A DNA stretch of 64,000 nt, taken from Chytridium lagenaria. Its lineage: Eukaryota; Chytridiomycota; Chytridiomycetes; Chytridiales; Chytridiaceae. Of the stretch, positions 46,874 to 64,000 are shown one piece after another. The stretch is taken from NCBI GenBank assembly GCA_025449115.1, contig JAHLKC010000046.1, positions 62,001-126,000 of the forward strand, given 5' to 3'. Numbering within the stretch: position 1 is the stretch's first letter; the number at the start of each line of letters is the position of its first letter. The notes below the pieces were generated by a model. The model made no database searches and was not told where the DNA came from. It saw only the letters and a program-made list of their open reading frames with translations. The translations under genes were made by a program, and so were the position numbers.

Positions 46874-47767
46874 TGCACGGACATCACCACCATCACCATC
46901 ACGGCAAGGAGCATTGCCATGCTGACGAGAAGGTGCATTGCAACACATATATGTAACCTTAACCCCGTAGATGCAGCACGATCACAAAGAATCCTTCTCA
47001 CAACGTGCATTGGACTGGGATGCGAATCCAGGTGAGTCTTTGGTGAACCGATGACTGGGCTGTCCAACCCAAATGCTTACCCTCCTACCGCTCAGAGCAC
47101 GTCTCCGCCTCGCAATCCGCCTTCGAGGCTATCTCTCAGCGGATTTCCCTCACGCCGTCCACCGTCGTTCTTGAAATTGGTTGCGGCACCGGTCTCCTCT
47201 CCACCCGTATCGCCCCTCACGTTGAAAGTCTGCTGGGGGTCGACACAGCCCCTGGTATGGTCGGCATGTTTAAAACCAAGATCGGGCCGTTGAGCGAAGG
47301 AAAGTTTCCCAACATAAACGCTAAAGAGGTTTTACTTGAGAACCCTGATGATCCTGCGCTTGAAGGGAAGAAGTTTGATCTTGCGGTGTCGCATTTGACA
47401 TTGCATCATATACCCGATATGCTTAGTTTTGCAGCGGTTGTGAAGGGGACTTTGAAAAAGGGTGGACGGATTGCTTTTACTGAGTAAGGATGTCTACTTT
47501 TTATTTTGGTCTTAACATGTTTCAATTCTGTTTAGTTTTGAAGATGACGGTGCGAATGCCGTGCGTTTCCACAATCCCGAGATTGTAGTGTCTCACGGTG
47601 TACATCGTCACGGTATCGACCCTAATGAAATCCAACAGATTTTAGAGAAGGTTGGCTTCATCGACATCAAGGTGGAAAAGGCTTGGACCATGAAAAAGAA
47701 TTTATCTCATGAAGGCGGTAAAGCGGCAGACTTCAGCTTCCTTATCATCACGGCCGTTAATGCCTGA
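46874..47767 (+). CDS. SAM-dependent class I methyltransferase
   Basis: Small Rossmann-fold methyltransferase of unknown substrate. The SAM site is VVLEIGCGTGLLSTRIAPHV (motif I), then LGVDTAPGMVGMFK (acidic end of strand 2) and LTLHHIPDML (motif after strand 4). Exon ~46971-47030 (MQHDHKESFSQRALDWDANP) joins exon 47096-47484 and exon 47537-47767 in phase, ending FLIITAVNA*. Upstream at 46874 a frame starts MHGHHHHHHHGKEHCHADEK and ends 27 codons later at TAA. His-rich leaders are seen in related fungal proteins, so it may be exon 1 with an unresolved junction, or a small upstream ORF. The minimal gene starts at 46971. Confidence 0.85.
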
Positions 47768-48180
47768 TCTTTACATAAAATATGAACCTATCTGTAAACC
47801 GAAAGAAATTAAATGATATTCAAAACAGGGAAATATCCAAAGAGATCTGAAGAATAAAATACAGCAAATAAAAGAAAATGTGAGTGCCGAGGCATCAACA
47901 CGAATGCAAAAAAAGCAAATGGGGTCAAAGGCAAAAAGACGGGTTCAACAAAAACATCATACGGGAGAACAACACGGAGCAAAACAACCACAGCACAAAC
48001 AACATTCAAAGCGTTGCCACAAGGCAAGATCCCGACCTCTATGAAAGGCCAAATAAAATAAGGAAGAAATCGAAAAGTTGGGAAGAGGGGAATGTGAAGA
48101 CTAAAGATGACATGACAAAACATAACAAAGTGGGGGTAGAAAGTGAAGAAGACGTATAAAGATATAGTGACAAGAATGAA
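47768..48180. other. Intergenic region between convergent genes
   Basis: A-rich sequence between the methyltransferase stop and the bZIP stop. It probably holds both 3' UTRs. The 47884-48159 plus frame is compositionally biased and unsupported. Confidence 0.5.
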
Positions 48181-50914
48181 TTAAGCCGACGTCGGAACCC
48201 GGCTCCTCCTGCCCTCATGAAAAGGCATAAACCCGCCTTCAACTCCACACGTCCCATGGGCAGCGGCAGCAACCGCCAAAGCAAAAGCCGCTCCCTGTGA
48301 ATGGGACTGCGTTGATGCAGACGTTGCAGAGGATCCGGCAGAAGTCATCAGACAAATCAAGACCATCTTAATCAATCCCAAGTCAACATTTTCCAGCGAG
48401 ATGCCCCGGCCCTTCAGACAATTGACAACTAGTGAATCTACATCCATGGCATTGATGATTTTCCCCTGTACCGGCCTCAAAGTACCCGGAAGAGTGGTCG
48501 GAGAAGTCATCGGCGAGGAAATCACAGGAAGTGTTCGAGGATCAAACACAGAAGATGGGTCAAAATCGGCAGACATGGTCCTTCCCCGTGGTGAGGATGG
48601 GAGGTCAAAGTTATCGGAAGAAACGCGTTGTCGTGCGCAAAGCGGTGCAGGGAAAAGCTCGTCAATAACAGCAGTGATAAGCCATCCAAGGTCACCGTGC
48701 TTCATGGCCTTCTTTGCAACTTCCAACAATCCCCATGCCTTTCTAGAGGAGTTATCCTGAATAGTTGGTTTTGAAAACGCCAGGACAGGCGATGCAATGA
48801 AAGGTCGGGGCTCGGACGGCTTAGTGGGGGGAGAGGAAGCGGCCACTGTGGTAGTGAGAGGTGTGTCCACAGAGGTGCAAGGAGGAGTTTTACGCACAAC
48901 AGCGGCAGATGATAGCGGATCCATTCCAGGCTTAAGAAGTTGCCGCTGTCTGCGGCCACCACGAGTCGAGATGGCTTTTGTGGCGGCACGTGTGGCGGCA
49001 TCATCATCATCGTCGTCGCAAAGATCAACCTGTCGGCTACCTCCTTCAACATCCAAATCGTGCTTGGTGGATTTTACGGAAGATTGAAGCAGAAGTGAGG
49101 AAGGTTGGCTTGGATGGGCAGACGGTGAGGTAATTGGCTGAGGAATCTCATCCTCTTCCTCTGTTGAAGATGCAGGCGAAGACTCGGCCTGCGCAACTGC
49201 ACTTCTCTTTTCTAGGAACGCAAGCAGCTTTGAGACCTTTGAAAGGATCTCCGGGTTCGCCGGTGTTGTAACAGGCCGTGAGCTCTGCTGCGAGTTAGGG
49301 TGAGGAAAGGTGGTATTGTCTGGAAGCATGACGGTGTGGACTGACAGAGGTGAAAAAGGGGCGCGCATAGATGCTTGGTTAGCGGCTGAGGCGGTGAAAA
49401 GCGAGAAGATCGAACGAGGTTCCCAAACCGCTTCTGGGCGTTGTCAATGACGCATCTGTGTCCATAGCAAAGTTTGCAAAAGGCGTCTCCTGCTCTGGCG
49501 AGGGCGGAAGATGACGGTTGGCTTGCTGAGACCCAGAAGGCGCTTGCGGTACATTGTTGTCACTAACAACACTGGCAGTATTTGCTGGTGCTGATGCGAC
49601 TGCTGTTATTTCCAGTCTTCTGATTCGGTCTGAAAGACTGACCACCATATCGTTCAACTTCGTCTTTTCAGCCTCTGACTCCTCCAACTTCTGCTTGGAA
49701 TCGCCCAGATCCTTTCTGAGCCTTCGGACTTCACCTTCAAGGGCTTCAATATAATCCTTCCTTCTTTCTCGAAAAGAACGTGCGGAGAGTTTGTTCCGCA
49801 ACTGCCTCCTCTCTTTCGACGACAAAGACGGGTCTTTCAACATAGCATACTGGCGGGCAAGGTCGGGATCAAGAGCTTTATGGGGCAGAGGAACCAAGAA
49901 CTCTTGATCGTCACCAAAATCATCATAATGCTCATCTATTTCCTCTTCTTCCTTCTTGGTTCGGCTCCGCTTCTTTGGTGGTGTGATACTCTCAGCGACT
50001 TGCCTTCGCTGTGTATCCGCTGCGGAGGCCAGTGCCAGCTCTGCTGCCTTCTTCGTTAGCGTACCCTTCCGAGGTCGCCCAGCTCCCGACTTGGGGGTGG
50101 GGGTGGCGGAGAAGAAAGCGGCTCGATCTTAGTCATCATCAATGAGTCGTCAATTTCAGGTTTGACTTGAGCGAGAGAGATGCCTTCATCCATCGCGCTT
50201 GAGTTGTCAGGCACTGCATCAGCAAAACTGTGACCAGAAGCGGCGGCAACGGCTGCAGCTGCCACTGCCATCTGGATCGGAGCCAGAATTTCTGATAAAT
50301 ATTCCGATGAGAAAAACATGCTTGGGTGAACCATTGAACTGTCCTCCTGGCTTACACCGCGCGATGGAGACGCCATGCGCGCATCTTGCAACCAGATGGA
50401 TGGGTCGGGGTTGGCGGCTGCTTGGCCACCAAAGTAGGAATCCATCGTCTGAGTTGAGGGTGACATTGAGGCATCTTGCATCGAGTCTGATGTAAGGTTC
50501 TCCAACATATCGTTGACGCCGTACAGGGGAGAGTTTTGTATCAAAGAAAAAGCCTGTGCCAGTACTGTCGGAGTCTCTCTCTGTAAAATAGCCGAAGTGT
50601 CAGATACCCAGGGATGTAAATTGGAGACACCTTATATTCATGGGAAGCAAGAGAAGAGACTTACCATGGGAGACGGTGGCTGTTGTACCCAGAGGAGATG
50701 GGTATGCCGCTGAAGAAGCGTCAGCATCCACGGCAGGAAAATCAATCGAGATAGGTGACGCGGGGGTGTTAAGGAACTCTGAAAAGTCAATGTCGTCGTT
50801 GGATGAGCCAATGACACAAGCGGAGTTCTTCTTCCCAGCTCCAGCACTGCTGTCACCGAATGGCAGGTTGGAGGAGAGAAGGAGATCGTCTTGTAGAAAG
50901 GCAAGGTCGTCCAT
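48181..50914 (-). CDS. bZIP transcription factor
   Basis: Sequence-specific DNA-binding dimer. Starts MDDLAFLQDDLLLSSNLPFG with an acidic activation-type N-terminus (SNDDIDFSEFLNTPASP); an intron lies near 50665-50590. An AT-hook-like GRPRKGTLTKK precedes the basic region RRQLRNKLSARSFRERRKDY (N-x7-R pattern), then the leucine zipper IEALEGEVRRLRKDL...LEESEAEKTKLNDMV. A long Ser/Pro/Thr-rich C-terminal part ends AAAHGTCGVEGG...RVPTSA*. Frame breaks of one base occur at about 50098 (G runs) and near 49380-49430. Relatives in this family act in stress or metabolic control; no target can be assigned. Confidence 0.85.
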
Positions 50915-52043
50915 TTACTTTGCAGGTGGCGAAGGTGGGGAAGTTTGGATTAAGGATGTGGTGTGTGTGGATGGTATCAACAATCCACAGCAGCCTTACG
51001 GAGTCTGATAACTACGGAACGTTGCAGTGAAAACAGGAGTTTCGTCGGACGATGTGGTAGCTACTACTCGGTTGAATGCAATCGACGTCACTTGCTTTAC
51101 GCAAAGTGGAGCCAGACGGAGAGTGAGAGATGGAGGGGTGGCTGCCAAAAAAGACGGAGCGGAAAAAGAAAATACAAAATGGGTAATTTTTGATCGTCAT
51201 TCTAGACTGGCTGAACAGGACGCGTGTTCTGAAGATTGATATTTGTCAGAAAGGCACCCCCTCTCAACCCTTCCATCCTCAACTCCACGAATGCAGGAGG
51301 CATCCCGTCAACATCACGGCAAGGCGCGTTGGAAGCATCATCTAGTGCACCAAAAAAAAGAAAGAACTGAGGGTAGCATGACCGTGATCGCTGAACGAGT
51401 CGACGGGGTGTGGATGCATAAAAAGGCCATCTTTATTGAATGACAATAAAGGTGAAAAGTAAAAGAACAAAGGCAGACGAGTAACGGGGAAAGAGTTAAC
51501 AGCGCGTGAGTATTGAAGCCATTTAACACCAAGAGATCTCATATAATGATGCAGGATGCGCTGCTATCTGATCTACATAACATTGAGTTGAACACGTACG
51601 TCCATAGCACCGAATTGCAGTCGTCCGTGTCTTGCCTTTAACGTCCATAAAATACTTTCAGTAAAGCAGATATAAAATGATGGTTCCGCGTGTATTTGTG
51701 ATATGGGTATAGTACAGGAGTCGAAAGGATGAGTCCAAATTGGTTTACTCGCAATATCATCCGCAGTCTGCCAATATCATTTTTTGCTGGAGAGAAAAAA
51801 AAAAGAAATTTGCAGAGCTTGGACATCGCGAAAGAAGAGCGAAGTTCCATCAGACCTGCTTCATCCATCCATCGCATCCCAAGAGAATTCAAGGGGCTAA
51901 AAACATTACACTTAATCTGCATTAAACGACTTTGACTTATTGCCTGTTGAGCGAGAACAGACAGAGTATTTAGTTGAGTGGATTGTGTGCCAAAAGAGCA
52001 GCGAAACCCCATCGAAGCGTCATAACATCAAGTGGGAGAGGGG
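50915..52043. promoter_or_regulatory. Divergent upstream region of bZIP and PRP8
   Basis: About 1.1 kb between divergent start codons. Short frames on both strands are unsupported. No clear TATA box or repeat seen. Confidence 0.4.
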
Positions 52044-60972
<8,929 letters not shown>

Positions 60973-61559
60973 ACTTTAGTGGGTTGGAAGAAGGATCGTT
61001 GACTTCGGCGATGGGTGGTGGAACCCATGATGTGGATCGGGATGATACTTTGGCTTAAGCGTTATTCCCCGTCTTTTATTTCTCTTACTGCTCCCTTTTT
61101 TTCTTTTTTTTTTCTTGTTCCTTAAAGTTGTGTTTATTAATTCCTGTGCAGCCTGTCTTTTCATGCTTGCCGTTTGTTCATTTTTTTTTCTTCTTTCCCT
61201 GTTTGTTTTATTTTGATGTTTTGAAAGTGCGATATAAATGAGTAAAATGAATTTTACCAAAAAGTTGACATTCTAAAAGCATTTTTACTGTATTTCGATT
61301 TTGGATAAATCGGCGTTCATTATAGACAAGGCGATAAACGAGTTATAAAGAAAAAAAAAGAGTAAGGCAGGGTTTGGTTTTTAACCATCCAAAAAAAACA
61401 AAGTAAAAAAAGAACAAAAGCGAAAGAAAAACAAACATTGATAAAAAAAACAGAGTGGCAAGGTAAGCAAAATCTTGTGGGGAGAGAGAGAAAGGCTAAA
61501 ACGGGTATGGGAAATAGCAAAAAAAAAAAAAAACAACGAAAAAACCACGCTTTTAAAAC
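60973..61559. other. Intergenic region between convergent genes
   Basis: T-rich 3' flank of PRP8 (several T8-T10 runs at 61098-61195) and A-rich 3' flank of the minus-strand peptidase. No gene supported. Confidence 0.5.
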
Positions 61560-62710
61560 CTACGCAGCCAAAACTCCCCAAATCACCAACCCAAGAATTG
61601 ACGTGACCCCCCAAGATAATCTCACACCCGCATTCTTCTTCTTTGAAGCATCAGCAGTCTCCCCTCCAATAACCTCCTTCTGCACGCCCCCACCTGCACA
61701 GGTTTGCGGTGCACCATTCGCAGCCGCAGTCGAATTAGCATACATCCTCGCAGCGACGGCTCTCCAAATATCATCCACCTTTAAAGGATCAGCGACGGTT
61801 AAATATTCTTCAGCGGGTGCAGGGACCCATTCCAATGGCATGCCAGTGATGGACCAAAGACGGCGTAGCACTCCCAGAATGCGAGGGACCCTGATATGGG
61901 ACGAGGGAGTTCTCGAGGAAGGTCGAGGAGGGCGTCGAGGACTTTTGAGGAGAGGTCGGATGGGATACGGGGGGGTGGGGAGGGGTTGTCTTGGGGGAGT
62001 CTGGGGTTGGAGCGGGACCTTGATTGAGTGGGAGGAGGGTGTCGATGAGTTTGGAGTTGGTGAGGATGAAATCGGTGACTTTCTTTTTGGGTGTGGAGGT
62101 GTGGGAGTCGGATGGGAGGGAGTTTTTGGTGGATTTATGGTCATCTTTTTTGGTGGTTTGGTTCTTTTTGTCGTTCTTGGTGTCGATTTTGGTGTCGCTT
62201 TTTTTCTTGTCGTCCTTCTTATCATCTTTATGGTCGTCCTTCTTTACATCGTTCTTGTGGTCCTCCTTCTTTACATCGTTCTTGTGGTCCTCCTTCTTCT
62301 TCTCATCATTCTTATGGTCCTCCTTCTTCTTCTCATTCTTCTTCTCATCCTTCTTCTTCTCCTCCTTCTCCTCCTTCTTCTCCCCCTTCTTCTCCCTCTT
62401 AAACAGCTTAATCTTCACGGCGGCGCCTGATTAGCAGTCCCCGCAACCCCAGGGTTCATACGAAGCCCATTGATCATGGTCCCATTGTCCATGGACGCGT
62501 TCCATAGAATCTCATTGGAATCAAGAAGGAGATCATCAAAGGAGAGGAGACGACCACCTTCAAAGGAGGTGGGTTGGAAGGCTTTGCCACTGGCACCACC
62601 ATAGACAAAGGAACGGATGCTGAGTTGTTCACGGAGGACGCTGGGGGAGAGAAGAGGGGGATGAGTTGTAAGACGATTTAACGTAAATCAACGACAACAA
62701 AAAAGACACA

Positions 62711-62744
<34 letters not shown>

Positions 62745-64000
62745 GGATTCAAGAAATCCTACACCTTCCCCATACAAAGAATGAAAGAATGGAAAAAGAA
62801 TGAAAAAAAAAAAGGCAAGATATCGAAAAACACACTCACCGAACAAAATTCGAACACGTCGATCCACAAAACCCATTACTCACAATCGCAATCTTCCCAG
62901 GCGCCCACCCCTTCTGCAACTGCGGCAAATTCGCAAAAGCACCCTGCGTGAAATCATTACAATCATTCTCAAATTTCTGCGTGTAAGGCGTCAACGTGCG
63001 ACCCCTTGAATAAGAGGGCCCCTTGGACACAAGGTCTGTGCCGGAAAACGGGACACGGTCAGGTGAACTCAAGAGATCAGCAGTGGAGAAGGAGGAGGAA
63101 TTGGAGACAATGTTTTTGTTGCTAGAGGCGTAGAGGAGGAGGGCTTCAACGGGTTTACTGCGACGGATGTCGTACGAGAGGAAACGGATGTTGGGGAGGA
63201 TGTACTGTAGGCAGAAGTTAGTGATGATGGGGGGAGAAAAGGAGGGTGGAGTTTACCTGAGCGAAAGCTGCGCCAGCGCAGACGATACCACCGCCGTTGT
63301 TGGTGACGTCGATGAGAAGGAATTCGGCGCCGGCTTTTTCGAGGGCGGACATGCCGGTGGCGAATGTGGCCATCCAGTTGGCAAGACCGGCTTCATCAGA
63401 AGCAGCAGGGCTGACGGTTGGGAAAGACTAGAAAAAAAATAAAAGGTGAGTTTACATGTTGAGAATGTCCATCCAGGCCCCCCCCACATTTCACGCACGC
63501 CCTACCAAAAGAAATAGGTTTAAAAAATACGACACTCACCCAAACACCGGTCCTGTCATCAATCATGTAGAACGCCATGTTATCATCTGAAACAAGCGGT
63601 TTACTCAAATCGAAATCCTCCAACATGCCATTCGGTTTAACCATATTCTTCAACCTCTTTGCCGCATAATACTGCATCTTCATCGCCACTTTCGACGCAT
63701 GTCTCCAATCCACACGCGGGTTAATCTTATTCGGCCTGGTAGCAGGGTTAGACCCTTTCTCCTTTGCCTTCAACTTGGCCAGCAGTCTACTCTTCAACTG
63801 CAGCGACGTCAACAAGAGTTGATTCCAGGTGTCACATCATCATAAGCAAACTCATTCCAAGATTTGCGCTCTTCTTTCCAGCTTCCGGTCGAACCTGCTT
63901 TAAACCAAACTGCGAGGGTTTACGATGTGGGTCAAAGTTGACGGACCCGCTGATGGAGGTAACGGGGGCGTGCCCTGCTGGACTTCACTCCAAGAGTTGA
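61560..64000 (-). CDS. Secreted S41 (CPAF-like) peptidase, paralogue 2, N-terminus outside window
   Basis: Same family and layout as the 27116-30590 gene. Visible from the 5' side: a PDZ-like and linker region (WNEFAYDDVTPGINS; MKMQYYAAKRLKNMVK), the S41 core (AEFLLIDVTNNGGGIVCAGA), the nucleophile site (IAIVSNGFCGSTCSNFVR), then GGASGKAFQPTSFEGGRLLS and a Lys/Asp/Glu/His-rich repetitive tract at about 62200-62410. The terminal part has MPLEWVPAPAEEYLTVADP and a hydrophobic end (GVTSILGLVIWGVLAA*) typical of a GPI-anchor signal. Frame shifts of one base occur within the low-complexity part (~61830-61900) and near 63820. The Lys-rich insert is absent from the paralogue. An extracellular, wall-bound protease is inferred. 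Confidence 0.85.
62200..62410 (-). repeat. Low-complexity KKEDHKND-type coding repeat
   Basis: Imperfect units of ~24-27 nt (gaggaccacaagaatgatg and variants on the minus strand) encode repeated KKEDHKNDVKK-like blocks inside the second S41 peptidase. The complementary strand is also open, producing spurious frames. Confidence 0.75.

Noticed and set aside
61438..62430. 330-codon plus-strand frame
   Set aside because: Low-complexity Leu/Val-rich mirror of the Lys/Glu repeat and of the S41 coding strand.

Overview
The window is nuclear DNA of a fungus. It has spliced protein genes on both strands, with many short introns of about 35-90 nt (GT...AG, frequent CTAAT-like branch points), and orthologues of PRP8, the TFIIIC tau131 subunit, SMG6 and adenylosuccinate lyase. 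Intron-rich housekeeping genes, secreted S41 (CPAF-like) peptidases, tandem IC-x-H zinc repeats and a TnpB/Fanzor-like remnant suggest an early-diverging zoosporic fungus (chytrid-like). That placement is inference.

Layout. 1-3214: 5' part of an ABCC/MRP transporter (minus). 3.2-17 kb: an accessory island with no recognisable housekeeping gene. It holds a duplicated ~170 bp repeat; a divergent pair of unknown genes (5257-8140 minus, with 11 frame-neutral small exons; 8626-10347 plus, coiled coil and basic tail); GTATAC/CGTACG-rich repeats; and an unknown 12-exon gene (12917-14982) bracketed by CGCCAAATGGCG palindromes. 17-25.8 kb: a broken 2OG-Fe(II) oxygenase, an F-box/beta-propeller protein, a Fanzor-like C-terminal remnant, two hypothetical genes and an R3H-domain gene. 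27-30.6 kb: an S41 peptidase. 33.4-36.8 kb: a zinc-finger regulator. 37.7-45.2 kb: SMG6 and TFIIIC tau131, head to head. 45.4-46.8 kb: adenylosuccinate lyase. 46.9-47.8 kb: SAM methyltransferase. 48.2-50.9 kb: bZIP factor. 52.0-61.0 kb: PRP8. 61.6-64 kb: a second S41 peptidase, running off the end.

The right half is core cell biology: splicing, RNA decay, Pol III transcription, purine synthesis. The left island looks like fast-evolving or mobile DNA. Several essential genes (PRP8, ADE13, SMG6) carry isolated one-base frame breaks, often in homopolymers. These are best read as assembly errors, and they mean some gene models here are approximate. The unknown genes at 5257-8140, 8626-10347 and 12917-14982 were reconstructed by hand, exon by exon. 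All phases are consistent except at one acceptor.
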